Source: Purshia tridentata (Eukaryota; Streptophyta; Magnoliopsida; Rosales; Rosaceae). From it: a stretch of DNA of 64,000 nt. Numbering within the stretch: position 1 is the first letter of the stretch; every line of letters starts with the position of its first letter. This document shows positions 25,555-37,516 of this stretch, piece after piece. The stretch covers positions 62,001-126,000 of the forward strand of contig QANT01001000.1 of assembly GCA_003254885.1 (NCBI GenBank), given 5' to 3'. The position numbers and the translations under genes are program-made. The notes under the pieces were generated by a model. It made no database searches. It had not been told where the DNA came from and saw only the letters and a list, made by a program, of their open reading frames with translations.

Positions 25555-28456
25555 TTGTAATCAATGGACTCTTTTCCTCAAAACACGCATTACCACGTCA
25601 GACTCGATCACTGTATCCATAGTAAACCCATATTTTCATGTAATATATACACAGAAAAAACTGTAATCCATATCATACAAAAACAGAAGTCTCAGTTGGC
25701 AGACCGGTTATCGTTTATTTTTCAATCATGCATTTTGGAGATGAAAATCAGATCAGAGAGTAACGAGTTCCAGCTCATCGTAGAAATCGATTTCATTGAA
25801 TTACAACTAGAACCTAGGGCTGGAAAAATGGCAAAAACAAAATAAAAATTCTACCAGAAATAACTTGGAATTTGAAGAAAAACAAAAATAATATGTCCGC
25901 ATACCTTGAGGTTGAGCCTAGCGGTAGCGGGAGCTTGATGTTCAGACGAGTTGTCAGCTCAGATTGGATTTCGGAGCCGACTGAAGTAGTCCCAAGTTGA
26001 AGTAAGTATGCCGTCCGGTAGAAATGTTTGTGGGCTGGGCCTAAGACTGCTACCCTCAATCTTCACATTATACAATTATGGGCCATGAGCAAATTCAGAA
26101 ACTTATGGGCGTTGCGTTGATTTCAAATTTGTCGGTGAACGAATTTATTTAATGAATGCCTACATACGTAGGGTCTTTCATTAAGTACACAGCAAAACCA
26201 GCTACAAATAATGCAGTACAACAACTTGATAGACAAAGGCAAACCAATGCAAAGAAACACAAACATCTTCATCACTCATCAGTAATTGCCCTAATGAGGG
26301 AGGTTGGAGGGTGCCCCACATCTTAACTAGTCTAGGAAGCTTCAACGTGACAAAGTCCCCATTTCTTGTTCATGGACGACATGGTCCACACCACATAGAA
26401 TATACAGTACCCAGTCACCCACTTCTTAATTTGTACTAACCCATTTTGCTACTGCTCTTCAAATCAAACCATGTCGTTTTCACTTTTCAATATCTTAAAT
26501 TATTTGATCAAAGATAAATGGAATATATTAGATGATGATGAGATAATTGGGCTTTCAGAGTAAGTAAATCTCATATATATATGTATCCTTGTCCTCATAA
26601 TGACTTTATCATACATGCATGTAACAATTCAGATAGAACGTAACATTATCGTCACAACTCGATCTTATTTCATTCTGTCGGTGGGAACAAGTATTCATGC
26701 GTATGAAATATATATGTAATACATATTCTTCTACATCATAAATGCCATGTGATTTGTATGCAGTAAATGTTTGACCTCATTAATGAAAAGTCAAACTAGT
26801 GCAACCCGAAACTCGTTGCAAGTTAATTCCTAGTCATGAATAAGACCAATTACGATTACATCCCTATGATTCAAATGATATTTAAATATTAGACCCAAAA
26901 TAAAAAATTTGTATAGTAATCAAATTTCAATATGGTGGGCGGTTCACTACAAGTTTTCAAATGCTAACTAATTACAGATATTAACTTAATTTACCAGTTA
27001 ATTAATACAAGGTACATAGACATGATCTATTGTTTAAACCAAAAGACGATGCGTTGGTCATACCGCTTTCTCTTGTGAAAATGGGTTGAAAATGTATTAT
27101 GGTGTGCACGACTTAAACTCATATTGGATGTTCGACCCAAAAACAAAAAAAAAACCTCATATTGGATGGCATATATTTGACCATTTCGAACGTTTCAAAA
27201 AATGTCAACTATCTCTTAATTACTTCAAAAAATTATTCAATTAATCTACGGATTATGTTGTTTTAAAAAAAATCTATGGATTATGTTAACACTCAAGTTT
27301 AGTTTAGTTTTTTTTATAACTGAAATATAGTTTTTAACTTTTTTTCGAAGGAAATTTTTTTAAAAATAGTTGTCAATTATTTTCCTAAAACAGCTAATTA
27401 AGCTATCAATTATTCCAGAAAAAACTTTATACGTTCCTGTTTTATAAAAAAATAGTACTTGAAGTTAAAATGATCTAAAATGCATAAAATAAAAAAATTA
27501 ATTGACCAATATTATGTGATATGAAACGGTTACAATATAATTAGAGTTTTGTTAGAATTATAAAAATCATAAAGTTTTAGTCGGTAAAACATAAAATTAA
27601 ATGTTGTAATGGAAAGTCTTTCGAAACATGTATATGCTAAATGGATGTTGCCAAAGTTATCCTTTTATTTACAGTAACAATACGATGATTGTTACTACCC
27701 GACATTAACAATACGGTGATTGTTACTGCCCGACAGTAACAATCACACTGCCTAAAAATGGAAAAAAAGTACAGTAACGCCGTGATTGTAGCACATGATT
27801 TTTTTAAAAATGGACCGGCAAGGTTATATCTTTCTGTATTTGGATTTAATGAACTATAAAAGTGTCCAAATGGACTTATCAAACCAATATCCCTAAAGTT
27901 TTAGTCGGTAAAACATAAAATTAAATGTTGTAATGGAAAGTCTTTCAAAACATACATATGCTAAATGGATGTTGCCAAAGTTATCCTTTTATCCAAGTGT
28001 CATCATTATCTTTTGGATAGCCACGTGTGAGATTCAATGATTAGATTCAGGTATTAACAAATCATAAACCAAACAAAGGGTAGCCAAGTCAATTCCTACA
28101 ATGCTTTGTTTAGTAGTTTAATTATAATTTAGCCCATGTAATAAAAACGTTGACTGTAAACTGAATGGCGTGCAGAGAAATAAGGAAACCTACATGAAAC
28201 GCAAGCAGTTCGTATTAATTAATTTGGGTGAGTAAATATGGTTTGCAAGGTCACACCACCTTGTTTGACCCAGACACAGTACACACTCCTCTTTTATTGA
28301 CAATGTCAGATCACGACCTTTACACACACATCTCCCTTCTATATCTTCTGCTTAACCTTGTTTCTTGTCATCCTCCTCTTCTAATCTTCTTAGTACTCCA
28401 CATATAAATATATACACGTAGTGGTTTTTGAATAATTAAGAGATTTCCAGTTGAAT
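25555..28456. other. Intergenic region, small LYR gene to basic protein gene
   Basis: About 2.9 kb, AT-rich. Contains the LYR gene 5' region, two short insertions with direct repeats (27118-27168, 27243-27287), and a pair of 98 bp direct repeats enclosing small hairpin units (27571-27991). No gene seen. Confidence 0.6.
27571..27991. repeat. 98 bp direct repeats enclosing palindromic tandem units
   Basis: Copies at 27571-27668 and 27894-27991 run from TAAAGTTTTAGTCGGTAAAA to GCCAAAGTTATCCTTTTAT with only three or four mismatches. The 225 bp between them begins with about 31-33 bp units, each containing GTAACAAT...ATTGTTAC palindromes. This may be an insertion with a long flank duplication, or a segmental duplication. 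Confidence 0.75.
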
Positions 28457-29260
28457 ATGGAGAAACAAGCAGTTAAACCAAGGAACGCGATCTTGAAGTT
28501 CCTGCCAAAATCAACTTCTGCAGTGTATTTTCAAAACCCTCCTTTCAGCCCCAGCAGAGACAAGAGACTAGACATTAATAAGCTCAAAGCTCACGCTGGC
28601 AGAGGATTCTCCGGTCCACTCATTATTTCGGACGAGGCTCGAAGAAAGCCGAAAAATGGGTTTGAGACCCAAGAAGAAGAACCTTCTTCACCAAAAGTGT
28701 CCTGCATGGGACAAATCAAGCACAAGAAACACCAGATTAAGAAAATAAATCGTGCTTGTCCTTTGCCCCCTAGAGATCATATTCATCAATCAAAGCCTTC
28801 AACCTCGTCGGCATGGTCTCCCCGAGAAATTAAAAAGCACGCGTTCGTGTTTCGGAGGATGTTTAGCAGCGTAAAGCCGGGAAGATCAAAATCCGATGGT
28901 AATAACGGTGATGATGATCATCATAAGCGGCCTTCAGGACTTCCAGGCAAAGCGCCTTCTTTGACTCAGATGAAGCGGTTTGCGAGTGGACGCGGTCATG
29001 CCTTTGCAAACTTTGACTGGGAAGCCTCCCAACAGATTTCACCGCTTGATCATCGCCACGACCAGAATTATTATTCAGATGAAGAGAGAGAAGGAGACAG
29101 TGATGAGCGAGAAGATCAACACCATGCCAGAATTCATTTCTCAGCACCTTTATCTATTGGTGGAGGAGTACCTTTGCAGCCAAAGAAAGAAATCAATCTA
29201 TGGAAGAGAAGAACAATGGCTCCTCCTAGCCCTCTTGAATTGAAACCTGTGGTCAGATAG
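28457..29260 (+). CDS. Basic protein of the syringolide-induced protein / At1g76070 type
   Basis: Single-exon ORF, 267 aa, from ATG 28457 (a TTG lies two codons upstream). The start MEKQAVKPRNAILKFLPKS and the downstream SAVYFQNPPFSPSRDKR, GFSGPLIISDEARRK and a late LWKRRTMAPPSPLELKP are conserved-looking blocks separated by basic, Ser/Pro/His-rich low-complexity sequence with an acidic stretch near residue 210. No enzyme domain or membrane segment; probably disordered. From memory it resembles the plant family annotated syringolide-induced protein 14-1-1 (At1g20310/At1g76070), which fits the synteny. Molecular function is unknown. Confidence 0.75.
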   Translation: MEKQAVKPRNAILKFLPKSTSAVYFQNPPFSPSRDKRLDINKLKAHAGRGFSGPLIISDEARRKPKNGFETQEEEPSSPKVSCMGQIKHKKHQIKKINRACPLPPRDHIHQSKPSTSSAWSPREIKKHAFVFRRMFSSVKPGRSKSDGNNGDDDHHKRPSGLPGKAPSLTQMKRFASGRGHAFANFDWEASQQISPLDHRHDQNYYSDEEREGDSDEREDQHHARIHFSAPLSIGGGVPLQPKKEINLWKRRTMAPPSPLELKPVVR

Positions 29261-31646
29261 TTACTTAATTCTCAATGTTTTAAATTTTCTGAGGGGGTTT
29301 TTTTTGTTTCTTCTTTTTGTTCATTTTGTTTTCAACTGAATTAGATCATCATTAATCAATCCATGGTGACAATATGTGATGAAATTTAATGCAAACTGTA
29401 ATTGGCTTGATGGGTTATGTTCATAATATATAAATTTGAGTTAGGTTCTTAATTATTTGATCTTCACAGGATTTCATCTACTTGTGCCATAATTTGATGA
29501 GGTTTAACTTTTTTTGGAAGTAAGTGAATGCAGGGCCCAATTCTAGAATATTATTTTAGCCGATCCACAAGCAAGTAGTACTTGCTTAGTTTTCCTTTTC
29601 TAGCTAACTATATATTAATTAGAGGGAAATTGACCATGATAATTGGGGTAAATGTAATAAACTTATGCATATATGTTTGGGACAGATATGCTGTCATACC
29701 AGTCAGCCAGTTGTCGATATTGAAAATAAATAGTTGTAAGGTTAATTAATTGGTGGTTTTCACGTCAATTCCAAAATGTTGCAAGGTTAATTGGGATAGA
29801 ATTAACGTATAGTCTGTCTTCCACAGGACACTTAATATTAGCTGGCAGCTGGATCGCATTAAACTTAACCAAAATGTATTGAATGGTCAAAATTATCTCA
29901 CACAAAAGGAGAAAAAAACAAAAAACAAAAAAAAACTTACGAAAATGTAGTTCCAATGGGCAGTGCAGTGAGGTCAAATGCATGATTCCATGAATATTAG
30001 CTTGCAGCATTTCAATGCCAGATCGCTTAGAGATAGGCAAAGTTTTTGGACCGCGATATCAGACTCTTCTGATGGATGACTGATGACTCCACCATCCCCT
30101 TTACGAGGCTTCAAGTTCTTAAATGACAATTAATTATTCAACTAAAATAATGCCATCGCACTATATGCCAACACCTAACAACTTTTTGGGACCTTTATAT
30201 GCTGATTATGCCTCTGATTTAGTGCAGAATATTCACTCATTTATAAATGAAATGAAACCTCCTATTGACCCGGAACCGAGTATCACAGAATACAATATAT
30301 TTTTATTTGAGCAATTTGTTTTTGTCCTTTTGGCCAAGAAGAAACATCAAACTTTCATTCAAGAAAAACCAAACGTACAGAGAAACCGAAGGACAAAGGA
30401 CAGAAAACTAAAAGCAAACAAAGAAATCAAAAGCTTTAAAGCAATAAACACCAAGCCCCGTCAAAACTCAATACCCAACCCCAGGAAGCCCATTGCAACG
30501 AGGATACCACAGAGAGAAGATGGTTAAGGAATAATTATTTGCAAGAAATCACAGTTATGATGGGTTATGGGCTTGGGAGTTGGGGCCTCGAACCCAGCCC
30601 AGCCATCTGGTATTCCAATGCTGAACAGTCAAGGAACCATTGATGGGCGAGGAACAATTACTGCATCAGTAAAATTTAATGAAAATAATTTTTTAGCAAA
30701 ATAGTAAGATACTGATTGTTTTAGTTTAGATATTAACCTAGAAAAAAACATTTTAGACCAGAAATTAGGAAGTGCCGAGTGATTGACAATTCATTAAACA
30801 CATGGTTGTATATATTAACTTTGGTTTGGTTTATATATGAAATTCATAAATGTTATAGTATTTATAAGGGTACGTTTGGCTTAGATTTGAGAGATGAAGC
30901 CATACAAACTAGAGATTAAACACTTAAGTCTCAAGCTTTAAACCAATGAAATAACTTATGAAATTGGTATATAAAGTTAAATAAACTATAATTTTAGTAC
31001 TTAAAGTTAAACCAGAAAACATGGAAATTTGACACCTAAAATAAAAAAAAACCTTAACATCTAAATAGAAGACGACGAGTATTCCCGACATATTTGAAAA
31101 CCTGAGATTCAGTTGTCTCTCCAATCAATACTATATACTATACCGGTTGGTCCATCTGTTCTCTCAGTAATAATTTACAGCTGACCAAAGTTGACCGAGT
31201 CCAATTGTTGTAAAATGATTACCTACGTGTAACCAATCGGGTGGATCTTAGTGGGACACTCTCTGGGCCTTAGGCCCATTGAGCCAGCACCGGATATAGC
31301 CCATAAAATATAGCTGGCATATATGATATATCCATATATAGTCCTGCTAAGTATAATATGGCTCCACTGCTAAATTTTTTGTAGTTTCCGGTGTCTTGCT
31401 TCTTAAATCTTAATAGCAGAATTCTCTTCTGAAATTTTCACAATCTAAAGGGGTATTTAAATCAGACGCCATTAGATTTATGCACACAGTTTCACTCACA
31501 AATCAAATACCCACACACAAAAAAGAAAAAGAAAAGTAGTGTAAATTTGCTTAATTAGAAGTAGTAAAACAAGTTTTCCAGATGCGTATGCTACATTAAT
31601 TTAAATCTGAATACTATTAAATTTGAATTTGTTGGGAATAATTAAC
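29261..31646. other. Intergenic region, basic protein gene to CDSP32
   Basis: About 2.4 kb of AT-rich DNA. The longest ORF (30123-30527) lacks any recognisable domain and is rejected. No repeat or RNA gene was identified. Confidence 0.55.
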
Positions 31647-32558
31647 TCAGAAAGTTACACGAACTCCTTGGTATCTTAGAATCTCACCAATAAGCTCCCC
31701 TTTACCAGAACCCACATACCTTCCGCTAATCTCACCATCTCTAATGAACAAGAAAGTGGGTACCTCCACGACGTCCATGTCCTTGAGGAACTGCAGGCAG
31801 CTGTCATTCTCATCACCGTTCATTCTGGCGAACACCACGGTGTCAGCCATCCGCCTCGACAACTTGAGGACAGTCGGATAGACCTTGACGCAGGGCCCAC
31901 AGTGTTTCAACCCCACATCAAGCACAACGAGCTTGTGGTCTACCTTATGATCCTGAATCAACTTCTCCACGTCGTCCCTGTTATGCAGTTGAACCACACC
32001 TGAGTGGTTGTCCCCGTAATACAAGACATCTCCAACAAGCTGATCTCCGTCTATCCCTTCCTCTTCGTGAATCTTTTGCATGCTTTTGTAGAAGCTGAAG
32101 TGTGGAACTTTCTCGATTTTCTCTCTCCTGCAAAGCTCTCTCGTCTTTTCGGATTCGTCTCCCATGACGAACAGGAACTTCACGTCGCTGCATGTACGGC
32201 TCAGGTCCACCATAAAAGGGTACATTTTTTTGCTGTTGATGCTGTGACTGGCGGCGAATTCAACCACCACCAGCTTGTTTTTGGCCGTCTCAAGGGCTTC
32301 ATCGAATTCCTCGATGCTGTGGACTTTCTGTACTCTTTCTTCGCTTTCCACTTTCGTAGTAGTGCCAGGAGCAGTTGTAGCCTTTCTAATGAACTGGGTT
32401 TGCTTTGTTTCAAGTGTTGTTCTTAGAGGTTTGAGCATGCTAACCCGATGAGTTAAAAAGGAACAATATTGGCGGTACAGAGAACTCGTTTTTGGGATTG
32501 AACTTGAAGATAGAGATGAATTTGGTGGTTTGGCTAAGAAATTGGTGATTGTCGCCAT
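31647..32558 (-). CDS. CDSP32: CDSP32, chloroplast drought-induced thioredoxin-like protein
   Basis: Single exon, 303 aa. The Ser/Thr-rich N-terminal about 65 residues ([20 protein letters not shown]) look like a chloroplast transit peptide. Two thioredoxin-like modules follow. The first (about residues 75-185) has [10 protein letters not shown] where the CxxC should be, so it is redox-inactive. The second (about 190-300) carries HCGPC at 219-223. This one-degenerate, one-active arrangement is the hallmark of CDSP32, which reduces plastidic peroxiredoxin and methionine sulfoxide reductase under oxidative or drought stress. Length matches. It lies next to SMT2, as At1g76080 lies next to SMT3 in Arabidopsis (from memory). 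Confidence 0.92.
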   Translation of the reverse strand: MATITNFLAKPPNSSLSSSSIPKTSSLYRQYCSFLTHRVSMLKPLRTTLETKQTQFIRKATTAPGTTTKVESEERVQKVHSIEEFDEALETAKNKLVVVEFAASHSINSKKMYPFMVDLSRTCSDVKFLFVMGDESEKTRELCRREKIEKVPHFSFYKSMQKIHEEEGIDGDQLVGDVLYYGDNHSGVVQLHNRDDVEKLIQDHKVDHKLVVLDVGLKHCGPCVKVYPTVLKLSRRMADTVVFARMNGDENDSCLQFLKDMDVVEVPTFLFIRDGEISGRYVGSGKGELIGEILRYQGVRVTF

Positions 32559-35500
32559 TGAATAATGAAATTATGAGAGAAATCAGAATTTGCTTATTGG
32601 ATGAGTGTACATACAAATACAAATACAGGGAGAGTGAGAATTATCAGGAAATCTCAGTTGCCAAACCTCACATCCACTCGTTTGCTTGTGGTTCATAATT
32701 CATATACATTATCCACTGACAGAGTATATGCCCATAATCATATCCGTTCAGGAGGTACGCATTTTCGAACATCTTCTTAGCATATTCATCTTCATTCTCT
32801 ATGTAGTGTTCTAAGCCCATGATAGTTCAAGATCTACGCAAGGCCCAAATGAGTGTTGTTGATCCAAAAAATTTGGGCCTCTACTTGATGCTTATCTGAT
32901 GAACAAAGCGAGACATATATATCATCTTCTCGCTCACCTCCTTCCACAAATGACAGATTGTCTGTCACTACTTAGACTAAATGGTCATTGCCTCTTAAGT
33001 TCTTGACTATTAAGAATTGTCACTTCATTTTTTATCTCTTTTTCTTTTTTTTGGCAAAAAAAAAAAAACTATAACGCAGCAATTAAGTGGACTAGAATCA
33101 CGCAGCGAGCTAGGACTATAGTTTTGACAAGCTAGAAAGAATAAGACAAGAATCTTCAAATCTATAACAAAAAATCGTCTACTCAAACTCAATAATGAAT
33201 GATTTAGGAGTTTGACAAAACAACTCTACATGTGGTGGCACAATAAGTTGCGTGCCCATAATTGCATGAGATATTTGAAAGTACCAAAAACAATGATAGT
33301 ATTCCTAAAGACGGTATATGAATGAAGTACCTAACCAAGTGTTTGGGGATGACACCCCCCAATGAGAGTCAATGGTCAACGTTTATCGGCCATGTGGAGT
33401 CTTGCATCCGAGTTCAACCTCACCACCCCAATCAACGGTTAGTCCAGACGACTGTTTCGAATCGGATCATGTTGCTTGATCCGATCCGAACGCAATGCAC
33501 CAACGATGTTCGGATGAGCAAAGGCCAACAAGTACCAATGTTCGGATCGAATTATCAGTTCGGATTCGAACGAAATATCTCCAAGTACTTTCCGTCAAGC
33601 GTTGCTCTTTTGACCATCATCTCATCCTCCTTGTGTTCGGATCGGAAGCTAGTGTCTCTTCCGAGCCGAGTATTGACAAGGAGAACCAACAACCACTTGG
33701 GTTCACTGCGAATCAAGGCCTTGCTCGGAGCGGATCGACCCTTTTCGACTCATCACATTCCGAGCCAAGCAAGCCTACAGGAGCAGTTATTGCGTCTGAC
33801 ATACCGAAGGTACCTTTATGCTTTGCATTTATGGCTTGTTCGCTTTGCCTCACTTTCCATTTAATGCAAGCGACTTCTAGCCATTTGGTAGTCACCTCCT
33901 CTGCATTAAATGAGAATTCTGTCAGCCATATTGCCTGTTTTTCAAACTTAATATCTGAGGCCTATGATCAGCCATGATCACCCTTACATACCTAGCAGAA
34001 ATATCTCAGACCCATTTGCATATAAATATGTTCATGTTCACAAGGGAAAGGGTCACAGAAACTCAGCCAAAAACTTGCCTAAGCTCTGAAGAAGTACACC
34101 CAGAAAGTTTACCTCTTTTCCTTCGTCTTCATCCAAAGTTCTTGCTGTGTTCTTCATTTGCACTTGCATCTCCTTCCTTTCATCTCTCTTACTTTACCAT
34201 CGAAGTACCTTCAGCTGGTACCACACTGGTGCTCTTTTCTAATCATCTTGTAGGACAAAGTTCAAAACTAGCTAACTGACGTGCTTGGATCAACCTCTCA
34301 GTTCTCCAGCTTGCCATGTCAGCGGAAGTCTTTATTTAAATTGTTTGCAAGGGTCTGAGCAGATTTTTGCATCAACACCTAAGTTTGTAGATATACTTGG
34401 TTTGGTTACTTATATAACGTGAGGATTAGATTTGAATAACAAAATTTATCTCTTGAATCTTGATTAATCTAAGTCTTGCATATATAGTTAGATTAGAAAA
34501 TTATGTACAAGAAAAGCCAATTGTTTCACATATATTCCCGCAGATTCCACTCGTAAAGGTAAAACACCTCCTTTTTCCGCCGAGATGCTTCTTTAGTTCT
34601 TGCACAACATGTCGATCTCCCTGGAATTTCCCACATATGGGACCCTAGGTTTTGGGTTCGAATTCGGCAGCCTATTATTCAACGTTAAGGTTTGGGACCA
34701 TGAATCCTTATTTTATATTAATTTCTAATTGGGAAAATCCCACATAATCCCCAATCTTACCTTCAAATACTTCAACCAAGCACAGCCTCAAAATATTGAG
34801 GCTTTTACTTTCGGTTTCTTGGTTGGTGAAAACACTGATATTTTATCTTTTTCTTTTGGGGCCTGGGCCCTGGAGTGTGGTTAGTCAAAACGTACTAGAC
34901 CAAATATGCAACAATGTCTGCATATGCCAAATTACGAATGGAATTGGGCGCTGCAAATGTATCAAGTGGATGTGGGTTGGATATTCAGTGACACTTAATT
35001 CAAAAATATCTTCATATCTTCCTTTCTCATTAGCCAATAGAAAATAAAAATTTTGATAGCATATCATTTGCTCCTATAAAGCAAGCCCTATGACCCATCC
35101 GTTGTAGACGATGCCCATGACTATTCAGTTCTTCACAATGTAAAAAAACATAAAAAATTAGTTTCCGCCTATGTGTCTATGATAACACCAATGGGACCCC
35201 ATGCTCTGATGCTCAACACCTGCTCAAAAAAGGCGTACGACAATTCAATGGGATTTTAATAAATGAGAACATATGAAGGGATTATTTGAATATTTCATAC
35301 AAAATTGAATAGAAGCAAAGAAGAAGGAGCCATTCAAGGAGTAGCAACATACAAATACAATTAAGTAATTAATATGTGCCAATAAATACAGGGGGGTGGA
35401 GATTAAAAAACAACAGGTTACAGGTGGCAGAGTACAGAGAAAAGTGTTTCTGACAGGGGAAAAAAAAAAAGTATAGAAGAAAGAAAGCAATGGGTGAGCG

Positions 35501-36433
35501 ATCCAAACCCAGAGTGGGACCACATGTCGGCGTGTTCGTAGGGTAGGCATAGCTAAAAACCACGCACAACATGACAGACAAAGAAACAAAAGCCAACACA
35601 GATCTGGCAGGATCCTGACTTGTGAAATCTGAACTCACTCACTCACTCCACAGGAGTCAAGACTCAGTGCTGTCCACCTAAGCATCCACCCAGCTAATGT
35701 TCCGTTCTATTGTCCAGCCATGTGCGCCTCGTGGTACCCCACTTTGGGTCCCACCCACTTTTCCATACATTGTTTTGTTGCACTCATTCCTCACTACTCA
35801 CTTCACCTTAACGTCTAAACCATTCAATTCATCATCACTGTTCGATGCATCTCTAATTAAATTTTTCTATCACTGGTTATGCATGCCAAGGAATCTGATA
35901 TTTAAATAATTGAGGATAGATTCTTCCTAATTAAAAACCCAACCGTAAGATTATAAGAGCTTTTAATTTTCCTTCTAAAATGTCAATTCAATATGTCCAG
36001 ATTGGCTTCTTCATTGAAAGATTATTGTCCAACTTAGTGTTGGTCCTCGCACACTGCACACATACTGATAAATTGTACATATGATGCTCCCTATTACAGC
36101 CTTTACAGACATAATCCATATTTACCAAAAATGAAAAATCAAGACAGAAATTAAAAAACACCAACACACTACCAACATTGCCAACACAGTAGATAGTAGT
36201 AACTAAGAGAGCAAAGATCCAACCACGAAATTTAAATAATTCCAAATAAAAATACATCAAGATAATAAATTAGAAGTTTAAGAAAAAAAAAGAGAGAGAT
36301 GGAGAACAAGGCCTAGAAATTAAGAGAATTAAACCCAAAATGAAAAAGGAAAATTAACAACAAAAAAAAACCAAAAACAAAAAAGGGGTAAAGTGACAGG
36401 GGGGTGGACAGGTAATGATACCGGAGGCAATGA
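32559..36433. other. Intergenic region, CDSP32 to SMT2
   Basis: About 3.9 kb with no supported gene. It includes a region of distinct, more GC-rich composition at about 33340-34377 that may be LTR-derived, overlapping non-homologous ORFs, and the SMT2 3' UTR. Confidence 0.55.
33340..34377. mobile_element. Possible solo LTR or LTR-derived fragment
   Basis: A 1.04 kb block with composition unlike its surroundings. It begins TGTTTGGGGATGAC and ends GCATCAACA (TGTT...AACA termini), with a TATA-like CATATAAATATG at about 34018 followed by a C/T-rich leader, as in a retrotransposon LTR. No clean 5 bp target duplication (CCAAG against CCTAA), no tRNA primer site and no coding domains were seen, so the call is weak. 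Confidence 0.3.
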
Positions 36434-37516
36434 CTAAGAGGAAGCGGGTGTTTCGGGCTTCCGGCAGAGGATCATGTGCATCGGAGTGAAGATTCCGGTC
36501 TCACCACCTCTGGTCAAATAGTCAGCGGTTACGAAGAGCATCTCGTGGACGTCCACGGTTCCTTTGGGTGCAATTCCTAAGGCGGAGAGCACAGTAACGA
36601 CAATGTGGTTGCGCCAGTAGGCGATCCTGCCCATCTTCAACCGAGTCCACCAGGGCTCGGCCGGTGGCAGAGCCAGATCTCGCTCCTTCACCACCTCGAA
36701 CCCGACCTTCCTCGCCGCCTCCGCAATGTCAGCGTAGCTCCTCAACCCAGGCAAGGCGTCCCCTCTCTCAATCCCCTGAATGACCTCCACGTGTTCCGCG
36801 TCGTCACCCTTGTACCTGTCCGTCGTCACCCACTCGTACGACACGTACAGAGATCCAGGCTTCATAACCCTGAAGATCTCAGCGTACACCTCCTGCAGCT
36901 TCGGCGCGTGGCACGTCGCTTCGATCGAGTACGCGCCGTCGAAGCTGTTATCCGGGAACGGCATCTCCAGGAAATTCCCGCACACGACCTCGCACAGCGA
37001 GTCGAGCCCGGCCTTTTTGTTATGCAGACGCGCGCGTTTGACCTGGTACTCGTTGATTGTGATCCCTACGATATTGGCACGAGAGTGGGCGGCGATTGCA
37101 CGCATGGGCCCACCGACGCCGCATCCGACGTCGAGAATTCGATCTCCCGGTTTGACGTCAATTAGATCGACCGCCATCTCCTCGTGGAGGCGCGTGGCGT
37201 CGCGGTGGGATTTACCGGGGACGGAAGGGGAGAAGTGAAAGGACTGGCCCCACCCCCACTCGTAGATGTCAGTTACCAAATTGTAAAAGGTGTCGACAAA
37301 GTCGGGGACTTTCTCGGCAGTTTCGATCTCTTTGGGGCGGCGGAAGAAGGACCAGTACTGATTGTAGTTGTCTTGGACTTTCTCGGCGGAGATGGAGCCT
37401 CCGGAGAGATCTACGGCGCGCTTGCCCTTCCGCTCGGCTGGGCCGAGAACGCAGACGAACCAGTAGAGCCCACCGGCGAGGAGAGCCCCGGTGCAGAAGA
37501 GAGTGAGAGAGTCCAT
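36434..37516 (-). CDS. SMT2: Sterol C-24 methyltransferase 2
   Basis: Transfers a second methyl from S-adenosylmethionine to 24-methylenelophenol, setting the sitosterol/campesterol ratio, at the ER. Intronless, 360 aa, the usual length. An N-terminal membrane anchor lies at about residues 5-25. SMT signature regions: YEWGWGQSFHFS at 85-96, the SAM-binding LDVGCGVGGPMRA at 128-140, and EATCHAPKL. An SMT2/3-type C-terminus follows (GGETGIFTPMHMILCRKP). The coding region is clearly more GC-rich than its flanks, which is why long antisense ORFs appear across it. Corresponds to At1g20330/At1g76090 in the syntenic blocks (from memory). Confidence 0.95.
   Translation of the reverse strand: MDSLTLFCTGALLAGGLYWFVCVLGPAERKGKRAVDLSGGSISAEKVQDNYNQYWSFFRRPKEIETAEKVPDFVDTFYNLVTDIYEWGWGQSFHFSPSVPGKSHRDATRLHEEMAVDLIDVKPGDRILDVGCGVGGPMRAIAAHSRANIVGITINEYQVKRARLHNKKAGLDSLCEVVCGNFLEMPFPDNSFDGAYSIEATCHAPKLQEVYAEIFRVMKPGSLYVSYEWVTTDRYKGDDAEHVEVIQGIERGDALPGLRSYADIAEAARKVGFEVVKERDLALPPAEPWWTRLKMGRIAYWRNHIVVTVLSALGIAPKGTVDVHEMLFVTADYLTRGGETGIFTPMHMILCRKPETPASS

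Noticed and set aside
25900-26059. Upstream coding exon for the small LYR gene
   Set aside because: In the frame required to join GACTTTCTT there is a TGA and no later ATG; the ATG at 25554 gives the expected family N-terminus without it.
30123-30527. 134-codon ORF
   Set aside because: AT-rich Lys/Asn-biased translation with no conserved blocks; no gene-like context.
33322-33977. Overlapping 180- and 160-codon ORFs
   Set aside because: They overlap in different frames, show no domain and lie in a block better explained as possible LTR-derived DNA.
34796-35047. 83-codon ORF with a hydrophobic start and a Cys-rich tail, resembling a small secreted peptide
   Set aside because: It begins at TTG and has no ATG in a sensible place; the hydrophobic run is chance in AT-rich DNA.
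36605-37238. Long plus-strand ORFs (186 and 152 codons) across the SMT2 gene
   Set aside because: They are antisense shadows in the GC-rich SMT2 coding region, with no domain features.
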